Source: Lachnospiraceae bacterium
Lineage (GTDB): Bacteria; Bacillota; Clostridia; Lachnospirales; Lachnospiraceae
Reading direction: 5' to 3'
DNA length: 64,000 nt
Assembly: GCA_024682555.1 (NCBI GenBank)
Contig: JAIKZD010000114.1
Location: forward strand, 88,900 to 152,899
Shown: positions 19,454 to 28,266 of the stretch, in pieces
Position numbering within the stretch: position 1 is the first letter of the stretch
How the letters are laid out: each line of letters begins with the position of its first letter
The notes under the pieces: generated by a model
The model's input: the letters and a program-made list of their open reading frames with translations, nothing else
Databases searched by the model: none
Told to the model about the DNA's origin: nothing
Made by a program: the position numbers and the translations under genes

Positions 19454-20236
19454 TTAAAGAGGCATCTTTAAAAATACTGTCATATATATAAACAACCGAA
19501 AAAGGAATTCCCCTAAAAAAAAATTGAAAAAATTCAAATCTGTGAAAAAAACCCCGTAAACACCTTTGATCTCTTTTTCTTCCGTGAGCCATTTGGGGTT
19601 ATAGGGATCCAGTCCTTTGATCAAGGGTCTGACATGACCCGGATCTATCTTATTATCCTCAAACCCCATTTCAAGATGCTCACGTTTTACCCATCCGATC
19701 ACCTGATCCTTGCCTTCAAAAAATCTCCCAAGAGATTTTTTGTCAAAAATATGGGAAAGAGTAGCGGGAACCTCATCAAAAAGCCAGACTTTTTCGTTGC
19801 CTATAAAGCACTGATATCTGGAAGGATTCATCTCTCTGAAGGGAAGAAGAATGAAGTTGCATCTGAGTTCCGCCAGCTCAAGGAACCTGTATAAAAGTTT
19901 TACAAGTTCATGCCTGCCCGGGATATAGCAGCCTTTATTCTCTGCCAGGATCCGCAGGTCATGAAGCGGATCGCTGCTTCCCCTGCTTATTTTGCGGAAA
20001 GTCACGCCTGTACCCCTGTTTAGATGATCAGCTACCCACTTTATGGGTGTCCAGGCACTCATAAGTGTGTCTGCCCTGAGCTCACCGTCAAGATACAGGC
20101 AGTCAAGGTCATTATTCTTTCGCCACTCGTCAAAAGATGCGTATCTTTCCCTGCATTCAAGCACCTTGATCCAATACAGGCAGAAATTCCTCAGATGGTT
20201 GCTGCTGTAAGCATTTCCCAGATATTCTTTCATCAT
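19454..20236 (-). CDS. hypothetical protein
   Basis: A 260-residue soluble protein that I do not recognise. Features: aromatic-rich N terminus (NHLRNFCLYWIKVLECRERY), the segment DTLMSAWTPIKWVADHLN, and a C terminus ending in hydrophobic FFNFFLGEFLFRLFIYMTVFL. That tail looks like read-through of a damaged 3' end and not a designed membrane helix. AGGAGG lies about 19 nt upstream of ATG 20236, so the true start may be slightly upstream (an in-frame ATT) or expression may be weak. It neighbours two pseudogenes and a repeat, so it may also be degrading. Confidence 0.5.
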   Translation of the reverse strand: MMKEYLGNAYSSNHLRNFCLYWIKVLECRERYASFDEWRKNNDLDCLYLDGELRADTLMSAWTPIKWVADHLNRGTGVTFRKISRGSSDPLHDLRILAENKGCYIPGRHELVKLLYRFLELAELRCNFILLPFREMNPSRYQCFIGNEKVWLFDEVPATLSHIFDKKSLGRFFEGKDQVIGWVKREHLEMGFEDNKIDPGHVRPLIKGLDPYNPKWLTEEKEIKGVYGVFFTDLNFFNFFLGEFLFRLFIYMTVFLKMPL

Positions 20237-20349
20237 GTTCTTAATTGATTTTGATACCTCCTCTTTAGATATTCCAAAAAAACCTCGTTATCATAAGCGT
20301 AAAGAGTTACACTAATAATATGGACGGAGATATATTCAATATTCTGAAG

Positions 20350-20413
20350 TGAGATTTAGGGACGGTTCCTTTTTCTCAAAAAATTGAGACGGAGGAACCG
20401 TCCCCAAATCTCA
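20350..20413. repeat. 64-bp palindromic repeat, copy A
   Basis: Outer arms TGAGATTT..GGGACGGTTCCT and AGGAACCGTCCC..AAATCTCA enclose an inner TCTCA/TGAGA hairpin. Near-identical copies are at 22782-22845 and 23965-24038 in the same orientation. It looks like a REP/MITE-type element. The gene-free stretch 20237-20624 holds this repeat, a separate hairpin at 20573-20602 and nothing else that I can recognise. Confidence 0.8.
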
Positions 20414-20572
20414 TCAGCTGAAAAACTGAGATCTGGAAATAGCAGGCATTTTTTTCAGGCTATTGGATCAAAGACAGCGCTGATGCAGGGAAAGGTACAG
20501 AGGTGACAAACTATAAACAGTCAAGTGCTTTTAAAGATTTTTTGATTTAATAAAAATGAGCATGACAAATAA

Positions 20573-20602
20573 ACCATCTGAATGCATCGTATTTCAGATG
20601 GT
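20573..20602 (-). terminator. hairpin downstream of the IS110 transposase
   Basis: ACCATCTGAA (20573-20582) pairs with TTCAGATGGT (20593-20602) over a 10-nt loop. It is about 20 bp beyond the transposase stop on the minus strand. It may be a terminator or part of the element's end; there is no T run. Confidence 0.35.
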
Positions 20603-20624
20603 GCAATAGAAGCGGTTATTGATG

Positions 20625-21800
20625 TCAGCGAAGAGTGGTAGCTACAAAGTCAGTGTTCTGCCTCTCCAATGCAAAAATGACTCTGACCAATTTCTTTGCG
20701 ACATGTGATATAGCTACACGATGTGGCTTTCCCTCAGAACGCTTCTTGGCGTAGTAGGTTGCAAAGGTTACATCGAAGCGGATCAGTGGTAAAGCACAAT
20801 TCATAAGTGTGTACCGAAGTTGGGATGATCCACGCTTAACCATCCGTCCTTTATGAGACTCCGTTCCCGATTCGCTGATACCAGGCTCTAAACCTGCAAA
20901 AGCGAGCATCTGCGCCGGTGATGAAAAATTTGAAATATCTCCGTATTCAGCGTAGATGACAGCGGCAGACAAAGGGCCGATGCCGGGGATTGACATATAG
21001 TGTGGATGAACTTCTTCGATGAGTTCAGTTATTTGGGCTTCAAGAACTGAAATCTGCTTAGCGACCTCCTTGTAAAGTGTCAGCAGACAGGTAAGCTCTG
21101 TATCGAAAATTGAGTTGTTTACACCAACAGTATTGGTTGCAAGAGCTTTAAGTTCTATAAATTTCTGAGGTGTAAATTTGCCACGAGAAATACGCCTGAG
21201 ATTATCATACGAAGCAGAGTTCATGTGAGCCATCTTTTCTGCGGAGCCGTAGTTTTCAAGAAGGTATAGTGCGGTCTTGCTGAAACGTTCTTGAAAGAAT
21301 GGTTTGAACTCTGGGAAGGTGTGATCCAGCACATTTGTAATCTTAACAAGATAAAAAGAACGCTGACGAATAAGACGATCTCTTAAACGGGTTAATGACT
21401 TTAATGAGTAAGCATGATAAAATCCCTTTGAATAGGGTTTGTATTCTACGGTCATTAACCAACGGGCAATGGATTCACAGTCAATGGAATCCGTTTTTGT
21501 CCGCCTCAAAGAAGTAGACTTCTTGTACTCGCTAATGAGGACTGGATTAACTTCCATAAAGCTGTGGTGGGCTTTCTCAAAGAAGAGTTCAAGATTGAGG
21601 GCATAATGGGCAGTAGATTCAAACCCTATTCTTATGTCCTCCGGAGTGGACAGAGACTGGAGAGAAGTGAGTAATTCGTCGAACCCTTTTTTATCATTAC
21701 GGATAGTGAATTTGGCGACGATACTTTGATCTGTTGCATTGATGATACAACAGTCATGTTTGTACTTTGAGATGTCTATCCCGACAAAGTACATGGACAT
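20625..21800 (-). CDS. IS110 family transposase (DEDD recombinase)
   Basis: A 391-residue IS110-type enzyme with an N-terminal RuvC-like DEDD domain (YFVGIDISKYKHD, first Asp at residue 9; GFESTAHY; KTDSIDCESIARWL). It also has the C-terminal Transposase_20 domain (SIPGIGPLSAAVIYAEYGD, LAFAGLEPGISESG, KRGSSQLRYTLMNCA) that carries the catalytic serine in this family. ATG 21800 is chosen because AAGGAGG lies 7 nt upstream; an in-frame start further up lacks an RBS. It appears intact. The family uses a structured 'bridge' RNA from the element's non-coding end. Confidence 0.93.
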   Translation of the reverse strand: MSMYFVGIDISKYKHDCCIINATDQSIVAKFTIRNDKKGFDELLTSLQSLSTPEDIRIGFESTAHYALNLELFFEKAHHSFMEVNPVLISEYKKSTSLRRTKTDSIDCESIARWLMTVEYKPYSKGFYHAYSLKSLTRLRDRLIRQRSFYLVKITNVLDHTFPEFKPFFQERFSKTALYLLENYGSAEKMAHMNSASYDNLRRISRGKFTPQKFIELKALATNTVGVNNSIFDTELTCLLTLYKEVAKQISVLEAQITELIEEVHPHYMSIPGIGPLSAAVIYAEYGDISNFSSPAQMLAFAGLEPGISESGTESHKGRMVKRGSSQLRYTLMNCALPLIRFDVTFATYYAKKRSEGKPHRVAISHVAKKLVRVIFALERQNTDFVATTLR

Positions 21801-21839
21801 AGTGGTACCTCCTTGAATATAAGATTTGGCGCTGCTTGT

Positions 21840-21990
21840 CTTCCACAGAGAATCCGACTGTGTAATCACGTAAATAGAAACGTCAGAGCGTTAACAAACT
21901 GATTAACAGTAATAGACGAAAAGCTGTGGTCTGAGTCACCTCGTACCAGTCAAAGCTGTAAAAACATAGGCACAGATCCACAGCGCCTTG
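21840..21990 (-). ncRNA. candidate IS110 bridge (seek) RNA region
   Basis: This is the non-coding sequence 5' of the transposase on the same strand, the location of bridge RNAs in the IS110 group. GCTGTGG (21923-21929) pairs with CCACAGC (21978-21984), closing a 48-nt loop region that could present target and donor guide loops. Assignment rests on position and one stem only. Confidence 0.25.
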
Positions 21991-22045
21991 ATAAATATAT
22001 CAGAAAGAGGATTAGATTACCCAGTAGAATCTGGGAGAAAGGAAA

Positions 22046-22073
22046 AATCCAATCATCAACTGATGATTGGATT
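22046..22073. repeat. perfect palindrome upstream of the AlkD-like gene
   Basis: AATCCAATCATCA and TGATGATTGGATT (13-bp arms, 2-nt loop). It sits 13 nt before the ATG at 22087 and at the outer edge of the IS110 non-coding end. It could be an operator, a terminator stem without a T run, or the palindrome into which the IS inserted. Confidence 0.6.
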
Positions 22074-22086
22074 ATACGTGACGAAC

Positions 22087-22776
22087 ATGAATAAAACGGA
22101 TTTGCATAAGGAATTGTACAGCTTTCAGGATCTGAAATATCGCAATATGCAGATAAAGATAATCCCGAACATAAATCCCGAGTCGATCATTGGAGTGAAG
22201 ACTCCTAAGCTTAAGAGTATCGCAAAGGAAATGTTGAAATCCGAAGAGTATAAGGATTTTTTGAGGGAGCTTTCGCATGAATATTTTGAAGAAAACCAGT
22301 TGCATGCCTTTATCCTTTCCGGGATGAAAGATTATGATGAATGTATGGAGGAACTGGAAAAGTTTCTTCCCTATGTGGATAACTGGGCTACCTGCGACCA
22401 GATGTCACCGAAGATCTTTAAGAAGCACAGAGAAGCGCTTCTTACGCATATAAAAGAGTGGATTAATTCTGAAGAGACCTATACTGTAAGATTTGGCGTG
22501 GGGATGCTGATGGAACATTTTCTTGATGATGACTATGATCCGAAGTACCCGGAGATGGTAGCCGGACTGAGAAGCGAAGAGTATTACGTCAATATGATGA
22601 TAGCCTGGTATTTTGCAACTGCCCTTGCCAAACAGTATGAAAGCGTAATTCCATATATAGAACAGAAAAGGCTTGATGACTGGACACACAACAAAGCAAT
22701 TCAAAAGAGTCTGGAGAGCAGAAGGATTACAGAGGAACAGAAGATCTATTTGAAATCATTGAAAGTAACACGTTAG
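22087..22776 (+). CDS. AlkD-like DNA alkylation repair protein
   Basis: A 229-residue all-helical HEAT-like protein of the DNA alkylation repair (AlkC/AlkD) family, which excises bulky or cationic alkylated bases such as 3-methyladenine and 7-methylguanine. Family features: the N terminus LHKELYSFQDLKYRNMQIK, IIGVKTPKLKSIAKEM, and the YVDNWATCDQMSPK segment with the conserved tryptophan and aspartate. ATG 22087 matches the family N terminus; the frame runs further upstream, through the palindrome, without an RBS. A repeat copy starts 6 bp after the stop. Confidence 0.85.
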   Translation: MNKTDLHKELYSFQDLKYRNMQIKIIPNINPESIIGVKTPKLKSIAKEMLKSEEYKDFLRELSHEYFEENQLHAFILSGMKDYDECMEELEKFLPYVDNWATCDQMSPKIFKKHREALLTHIKEWINSEETYTVRFGVGMLMEHFLDDDYDPKYPEMVAGLRSEEYYVNMMIAWYFATALAKQYESVIPYIEQKRLDDWTHNKAIQKSLESRRITEEQKIYLKSLKVTR

Positions 22777-22781
22777 CGGTT

Positions 22782-22845
22782 TGAGATTTAGGGACGGTTC
22801 CTTTTTCTCAAAAAAATGAGACGGAGGAACCGTCCCCAAATCTCA
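22782..22845. repeat. 64-bp palindromic repeat, copy B
   Basis: Differs from copy A (20350-20413) by only a base or so in the inner loop. It lies between the AlkD-like and GNAT genes and could act as a terminator-like hairpin. Confidence 0.85.
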
Positions 22846-22876
22846 CAAATCTCACAGAAAGGCGAAAAACAGATAG

Positions 22877-23461
22877 ATGAGTAACGATATCAGGATAGTT
22901 GTTTTACCGAAGGACAAGTGGAAAGGCACTCCCATTCCGCTTGTTATAAAGAGCGACAGTTATTATGATTTTGAAATTGCCCCTCTTGATCAGGACGGAT
23001 GTACGGTTAAGATAGTGCAAAAACTCTCCGGACAGAAAATAGTACATACTCCGGAGGAATATGATTTTCCGGATGGTTTGTATGCGGATCATTGGGAAAA
23101 TGCAGAGGCTTATGGAATTGTTGGTGAAGATGGCCATTTGCTTGCCTGTATCGAGGTTTGCCCGGAAGAATGGTCTAACAGACTGATGGTAACAGAACTA
23201 TGGGTCTGTGATGAACTGCAGGGAAAGGGTCTCGGTAAAAGACTTATGGATAAGGCAAAAGAAATTGCCGTAAAACAGGATCGCCGAGCGATCATTCTGG
23301 AAACTCAGTCCTGCAATACACATGCCATCGGGTTTTACCTTCATCAGGGGTTTGAATTGATCGGATTTGACACATGCTGCTATACAAATAATGACATAGG
23401 ACGGAGGGAAGTCCGGATCAATCTTGGCTTCTTTTTTCACAGGGAAGGGCGGAGAAATTGA
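22877..23461 (+). CDS. GNAT family N-acetyltransferase
   Basis: A 194-residue GCN5-type acetyltransferase. The acetyl-CoA pyrophosphate-binding motif ELQGKGLGKRLM is at about 113-124, followed by ILETQSCNTHAIGFYLHQGF. That last pattern, with the preceding YGIVGEDGHLLACIEV, resembles streptothricin acetyltransferases and RimI-like enzymes, but the substrate cannot be assigned. Its stop overlaps the TTG start of the next gene (TTGA), implying translational coupling with a DNA glycosylase, which is an uncommon pairing. It lies between repeat copies B and C. Confidence 0.85.
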   Translation: MSNDIRIVVLPKDKWKGTPIPLVIKSDSYYDFEIAPLDQDGCTVKIVQKLSGQKIVHTPEEYDFPDGLYADHWENAEAYGIVGEDGHLLACIEVCPEEWSNRLMVTELWVCDELQGKGLGKRLMDKAKEIAVKQDRRAIILETQSCNTHAIGFYLHQGFELIGFDTCCYTNNDIGRREVRINLGFFFHREGRRN

Positions 23462-23958
23462 AAGAGCACATATTACATCCAATCCCGCCTTTTTATGACA
23501 AGGAATCAAAAATACTTATCCTTGGAAGCTTTCCGTCAGTTAAATCACGTGATCAGATGTTTTTTTACGGGCATCCCCAGAACAGATTCTGGAAGGTAAT
23601 CGCGTCGGTCTTTTCGGATAAGGAACCTGAAACGGTTCCCGAAAAGAAGTCATTTTTGAGAACACATCATATTGCTTTGTGGGATGTAATCGGTTCCTGC
23701 GATATTGAGGGATCATCCGATTCAAGCATTGAAAACGTAGTAGTCAATGACATCTCAAAGATCTTGAAAGAGGCTGATATCCGTTGCATTTTTGTGAACG
23801 GAAAAACTGCGGAAAAGTATTATAAGAGATATATCGAGCCGAAAACAGGAAAAAAAGCAGTTTGTCTGCCGTCCACCAGCCCTGCCAATGCCGCATGGAG
23901 TGTGGATAAACTGGTTCTAAACTGGGGCAGGTCTATCGGGAGTATCCTGAGAACGTGA
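23458..23958 (+). CDS. DNA-deoxyinosine glycosylase (uracil-DNA glycosylase superfamily)
   Basis: A 166-residue protein of the hypoxanthine-DNA glycosylase family, which removes deaminated adenine (hypoxanthine) from DNA. Motif A is ILGSFPSVKSRDQMFFYGHPQNRFW (listed here only as GSFPS...HPQNRFW), and the C-terminal motif is LPSTSPANAAW. The start is TTG 23458 with GGCGGAG just upstream, overlapping the previous stop. Together with the AlkD-like gene it makes a small base-excision repair group in the repeat-bounded interval. Confidence 0.88.
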   Translation: MKEHILHPIPPFYDKESKILILGSFPSVKSRDQMFFYGHPQNRFWKVIASVFSDKEPETVPEKKSFLRTHHIALWDVIGSCDIEGSSDSSIENVVVNDISKILKEADIRCIFVNGKTAEKYYKRYIEPKTGKKAVCLPSTSPANAAWSVDKLVLNWGRSIGSILRT

Positions 23959-23964
23959 GATTTA

Positions 23965-24038
23965 TGAGATTTAGGGACGGTTCTTTTTTCTCAAAAAAAA
24001 TGAGACGGAGGAACCGTCCCTCCGTCTCACCAATCTCA
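23965..24038. repeat. palindromic repeat, copy C (diverged right arm)
   Basis: The left half matches copies A and B, but the right half reads CCGTCCC-TCCGTCTCACC-AATCTCA, an insertion-like change that makes the unit 74 bp. It starts 6 bp after the glycosylase stop, the same offset as copy B after the AlkD gene. Confidence 0.8.
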
Positions 24039-24043
24039 CAGTC

Positions 24044-24397
24044 TCATCTGTTTGCGGCTATGAGGGTGACCAATTCGGCTGCTATGGTGATCAGCATGCC
24101 GAAACCATAGACAATGATCTCAATTATACCGATCACAAAGAATTTGCGGGACTCACTCTGTCCCTCATTTTTGGCCTTTGAAGCAAACACCGTACCCATA
24201 ACGGACATCACCAGGCAGGGCAGTGTTGTAAAAATCAGGATCAATGTGCCTGCGAGGATTATCGCAACCGCTGTCACATCGCTTCCGGTGGAAAAATAAC
24301 TGATCATAAGCGGTATTAAGCATGCTGCCGTGACCGCAAAAATAATAAGCGGTATCAGGGTCAGGATCTTTGCTCTTTTATGATTTTTATTATCCAT
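24044..24397 (-). CDS. small membrane protein of unknown function
   Basis: A 117-residue protein with three predicted transmembrane helices (about 11-33, 42-66 and 85-113) and a short charged loop (SKAKNEGQSESRKF). A good RBS (GAGGAAG) precedes ATG 24397. I do not recognise a family. It ends 5 bp from repeat copy C, and its 5' side faces the DUF3798 gene across 137 bp. Confidence 0.65.
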   Translation of the reverse strand: MDNKNHKRAKILTLIPLIIFAVTAACLIPLMISYFSTGSDVTAVAIILAGTLILIFTTLPCLVMSVMGTVFASKAKNEGQSESRKFFVIGIIEIIVYGFGMLITIAAELVTLIAANR

Positions 24398-24534
24398 GTC
24401 TTCCTCATTTTGTAAGCTATAGAATAAATCTGCATTCTCATCCGGTAACTGCCGGTCATGGGAGTGCTGTCACCGTCACAGTATTAATATTATACAAAAT
24501 GAGGGGACAAAACTACCCCCAAAGGTCTATTATC

Positions 24535-25830
24535 CTATTTGATGGTGAAGTACTCCTCGGGAACGTTTACCTTTGTTACACCCATGTAATGGCCGGGGTC
24601 TCCGAAAATATAAGTATCCTGATAAACCAGGAATACATTATCCATTACCTCACCCGTTTCGGCGTTGGTATATTTTGATCCGTTCCATTCGGTCCGGGGC
24701 GTATAGATCTTATATGCCTCTCTTATCGCATTTAGATCGGTCAGTTCCGATTTTCCCATGATAACATTTCTTGCATGTTCCGCAAGACCCGCCGAATTCG
24801 TAAAACCGTATGAAGATGTCCATGTACCGAATCTGCCTGCTCCGCCTGCTGCAACAACAGCTTTTTCCACTTCGGAGGTTATCTTGTCAAAGTCTCCGTC
24901 CGCACCCGTAAGGTTTAAGTCCAGTGCTCCGGGATAACCCATTATCGGTGAGGGAAGATCCGCTTCGATAAAATATCCTCCGTTTTCCATAAGACCCTTG
25001 ATAAGAGGCTCCGTATGTGCATCATTTGTGCAGAAATATGCTGAATTCTTTCCGTATTTTTCCACCCATTCAGGTACATGCTGCGTTATATACTCCTGAG
25101 CGCCGGGGACCCCCACTTCGGTAGTCGGGTCCGGAGCCTCCTCCATTGCAAACTTCATGCCGAATTCCTCACAGGCCGCCTTCATGATGTTCACGCGTCT
25201 TGCATATGTTTCATATGAAAGATGTCTTGGAAAGGAAATATGTACAAATGTATCACAGCCGAGTTCATGCGCAGTGCGTATGATAAGATATCCGCGGGAG
25301 ACAAAATCATTATTGACCACAAGATCGGCCATATCTTTTATATCTTCGAAGACATCGAAGGTTTCGCCTGCAATACACAGGATATCAGGCCGCTTCTCCT
25401 TGATCCTTTTAAAGGCTTCTTCGGTTCCCTCAACTGCCTGATTAACAATGATGGCCTTCATTTTGGGATCATCCGCAAGCCCGGTCATAACTCCTATCGT
25501 GGTCTCCGCTTCATCAGTGAAATTGTCGGGATAAATGGCGAGCGTTACCTTGTCGGATCCGTATTTTTTCTGGAAAGCCTCGGCGCCGCGCCTGTCATCC
25601 TCGGACTGCGAGAATGATCCCGTAACGATGCCTATGCGGAAATCATCGGCATCCTCTTCAGACTGTGCCGGCTTCTCTTCATCTGCTTGTTCCAGGGCGG
25701 TATTGACCGCCGCAGCCGGTGTCTCTTCCAGTGTATCCTTTGTTACAACTGCCGCGTCCTTTGAACTGCCGCATGCTGTCACGGAAAACATGAGCATTGC
25801 CGCCATGACAGAACACAAGTATTTTTTCAT
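24535..25830 (-). CDS. DUF3798 binding-protein-like lipoprotein
   Basis: A 431-residue lipoprotein with a signal peptide and lipobox (SVTAC, Cys about 20), then a DUF3798 domain. Characteristic segments are RIGIVTGSFSQSEDD, KAIIVNQAVEGT, VHISFPRHLSYE and CTNDAHTEPLIKG. The family has a periplasmic-binding-protein-like fold; its ligand is not known to me. It starts 21 nt after the sensor kinase upstream, with a strong AAGGAG, so it is the last gene of the LytTR-phosphorelay operon. It probably supplies a ligand-bound form to one of the two membrane kinases; that is inference. Confidence 0.88.
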   Translation of the reverse strand: MKKYLCSVMAAMLMFSVTACGSSKDAAVVTKDTLEETPAAAVNTALEQADEEKPAQSEEDADDFRIGIVTGSFSQSEDDRRGAEAFQKKYGSDKVTLAIYPDNFTDEAETTIGVMTGLADDPKMKAIIVNQAVEGTEEAFKRIKEKRPDILCIAGETFDVFEDIKDMADLVVNNDFVSRGYLIIRTAHELGCDTFVHISFPRHLSYETYARRVNIMKAACEEFGMKFAMEEAPDPTTEVGVPGAQEYITQHVPEWVEKYGKNSAYFCTNDAHTEPLIKGLMENGGYFIEADLPSPIMGYPGALDLNLTGADGDFDKITSEVEKAVVAAGGAGRFGTWTSSYGFTNSAGLAEHARNVIMGKSELTDLNAIREAYKIYTPRTEWNGSKYTNAETGEVMDNVFLVYQDTYIFGDPGHYMGVTKVNVPEEYFTIK

Positions 25831-25851
25831 AACCTTCTCCTTGATACTTTT

Positions 25852-28251
25852 CTATCCCCTGTTCTTTTCTACAAACTTCGCCGCACTGTCCATATCCTTG
25901 ACAAATACCCCTTTATATTTACTGCCAAGCAGTTCCTTGAGGGCCCGCAGTTTATCAGATGATCCGGAAATCGCGATGACAACCGGTTTTTCTTCATCCG
26001 GTGCACTCTCTTCCGCATCGCTCTTACTCATATCATCCTCTTTTTGTATCAGCGACGGATCAAGGTGTTTTATCAGCATCTCTTCAAGAGCCTCGTACAT
26101 TACAGGTTTACTCAGATAATCCGAGAATCCTTCACTGATGTAATTCTCCTTCGCTCCGACGATCGCGTCTGCGGTAAGCGCGATAACCTTTGTATCATCA
26201 GCAAGATGATCACCGCGTATACTCTCAAGCGTCTGAACACCGGACATACCCGGCATCATCTGATCAAGAAATATCAGGTCAAAGGACATTTCCTTAAGGA
26301 TATCTATACACTCCCTGCCCGATTCGGCAGTCGTGACTCTCATCTTTGTATCTTCAAGAAGCGCCGTGAAAACCTCGAGGTTCATATCATTGTCATCCAC
26401 GACAAGTATTTTTGCCTTAGGAGCAACAAGCGCCGGTTTAAACTCCTTACCCTCATCCAGCATTTTTGAAAGCTTGTCCGCGAAATCCCCGATCGGAGTC
26501 GTGTCTATCGCCTCCTGTTTCATCGTGGCTGTAAACGTCGTTCCCTCACCGTATTTGCTGCTGACACCGATCGTTCCGTCCATCATCTTTACAAGGCGCA
26601 TCGTGATGTTGAGGCCAAGGCCGGTACCTTCTATATTTCTGTTCTTATCCTCTTCGAGTCTCTGGAAGGATCCGAACAGTTTTCCGAGATCTTCATGTTT
26701 GATCCCTATCCCTGTATCGGAAACGATCACCTTCATCATGCCATCGGTGTTATCATACGAAACATCAACGGATACCGTTCCCTCGGGAGTATACTTGATA
26801 GCGTTGTTGATAAGGTTGAGCATTACCTGACGTACCCTTATCTCATCACCGCGAAGTATGGAAGGTATGTCTTTCGAAACCTTAAGATCATATATAAGAC
26901 CCTTATCCTGAGCTTTCTTCATAGTCATGTTCACAACGTCGTTCATCACCGATGCAAATCCGTATTCAACCGGGACAAGCTCCATCTTGCCGGATTCGAT
27001 CTTGGAAAAATCGAGTATATCGTTGATGATCGACAACAATGTCCTGCCTGCGCTTTGAATATCAATAGCGTACCTTCTGACCTTATCCGATACCTTTTCT
27101 CTAAGTATCATCTCATCCATTCCGATGATCGCGTTCATCGGGGTTCTTATTTCATGGGACATATTTGCCAGAAAGTCACTCTTTGCCTTGTTCGAGGCGT
27201 TTGCTGCGTCCTTCTCAAGCTCGAGCAGCTTACGGTCGTAAGCTGTCTTCTGCTCTTCGAGCTTCATCTCCTCCATTTCCTTGTTGTACTTAATTTCATT
27301 CCTGTGACCGATATAATAGATCGCTGCGATCATCATGAAAATAAGGGCGCATATGATGATAATGACCACGCGCTGGATTCTGACTTCCGCGTACAGATCG
27401 TGATCGCTGACTACCATTACCGTATTCCAGTTATTTGCAATCCTGTTGACATAGACCGTATTCTGTTCACCATCCCATGTGTGTGTAAAGCTTCCGGAAT
27501 CAGCAGCCTTAATGGCATCCAGGAAATCACTGCCGCCCGGTATATCACATATATTCGTTCCCTTTATGGTCTCATCACGATGAGCGATGATCATGCCGTC
27601 ATCGCTGACAACAAATCCGTATCCCTTACCGTTTAATGTCAGCTCTCTCATTATTGACTGTATTCCCTTAAGCTGAACATCGAGTGCTATAACGCTCTGC
27701 CTGTCCGGCAGCATTCTGCAGGCCGATACTATCAGATTACCTGTCTGGGCATCTATATAAGGAATTGTAAATACAACACTCCCGTCCGCGGCCATCGCCT
27801 CTATGAACCAGTCACGACTCTTCGGGTCATAGTCCTCCGGAGGTACCCAGTTAAGACCATCAAGATATTTTCCCATTATATAACCGTAAATACCTGTATA
27901 ATTCTCATCGAACTGCTCGGCAACTGTATTCGTTTCATCTACAAGGAATTCATGTATCCTTGCCGAAGTGGTCCCGCTTACGAGCATGTGGTGAACACTG
28001 TCGCCGGCAACATGCAATACGTTTTCCGCTGTATTTATATGATTGTTGATCATCGCGGAGACCGTCAGAATCCTGTCTTCCATTACGGCATTCGAGTTGG
28101 AAACCGCAACGTTGTACATAAGCCTTGTCATGTAGATCACCATGACAGTCATGAATATGAACAGAAAGATCATTGGTATGATCATTCCCGTTTTTTTGTG
28201 TGAGCGAATCTTTATTCGCTCTTTTATACTGTTGTTAACAGTATTACCCAT
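25852..28251 (-). CDS. hybrid sensor histidine kinase with extracellular Cache domain
   Basis: A 799-residue kinase: transmembrane helix (about 21-43), extracellular dCache-type sensor (about 50-290; [14 protein letters not shown] and [18 protein letters not shown] are typical), a second helix (about 298-318), coiled coil, and HisKA with [14 protein letters not shown] (His about 367). HATPase ([22 protein letters not shown]) and a receiver with [12 protein letters not shown] (Asp about 659) follow. After the receiver come about 50 extra residues resembling the first half of a receiver ([19 protein letters not shown]). It is 15 nt from the upstream kinase and 21 nt from the DUF3798 gene. Phosphate probably passes to the Hpt protein at 30769. 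Confidence 0.93.
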   Translation of the reverse strand: MGNTVNNSIKERIKIRSHKKTGMIIPMIFLFIFMTVMVIYMTRLMYNVAVSNSNAVMEDRILTVSAMINNHINTAENVLHVAGDSVHHMLVSGTTSARIHEFLVDETNTVAEQFDENYTGIYGYIMGKYLDGLNWVPPEDYDPKSRDWFIEAMAADGSVVFTIPYIDAQTGNLIVSACRMLPDRQSVIALDVQLKGIQSIMRELTLNGKGYGFVVSDDGMIIAHRDETIKGTNICDIPGGSDFLDAIKAADSGSFTHTWDGEQNTVYVNRIANNWNTVMVVSDHDLYAEVRIQRVVIIIICALIFMMIAAIYYIGHRNEIKYNKEMEEMKLEEQKTAYDRKLLELEKDAANASNKAKSDFLANMSHEIRTPMNAIIGMDEMILREKVSDKVRRYAIDIQSAGRTLLSIINDILDFSKIESGKMELVPVEYGFASVMNDVVNMTMKKAQDKGLIYDLKVSKDIPSILRGDEIRVRQVMLNLINNAIKYTPEGTVSVDVSYDNTDGMMKVIVSDTGIGIKHEDLGKLFGSFQRLEEDKNRNIEGTGLGLNITMRLVKMMDGTIGVSSKYGEGTTFTATMKQEAIDTTPIGDFADKLSKMLDEGKEFKPALVAPKAKILVVDDNDMNLEVFTALLEDTKMRVTTAESGRECIDILKEMSFDLIFLDQMMPGMSGVQTLESIRGDHLADDTKVIALTADAIVGAKENYISEGFSDYLSKPVMYEALEEMLIKHLDPSLIQKEDDMSKSDAEESAPDEEKPVVIAISGSSDKLRALKELLGSKYKGVFVKDMDSAAKFVEKNRG

Positions 28252-28266
28252 GTTAATAAAGCCTTT

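Larger units (their letters stand above)
20625..22045 (-). mobile_element. IS110 family insertion sequence (ends approximate)
   Basis: The transposase plus about 245 bp of upstream non-coding DNA, bounded on the right by a perfect palindrome at 22046-22073 next to the alkD-like gene. IS110 elements have no terminal inverted repeats, so the ends cannot be fixed from one copy. It lies in the interval where base composition changes. Confidence 0.5.

Noticed and set aside
20350..24038. Three near-identical palindromic repeats as a CRISPR array
   Set aside because: Spacing is irregular (over 1 kb), genes lie between them, and no cas genes are present.
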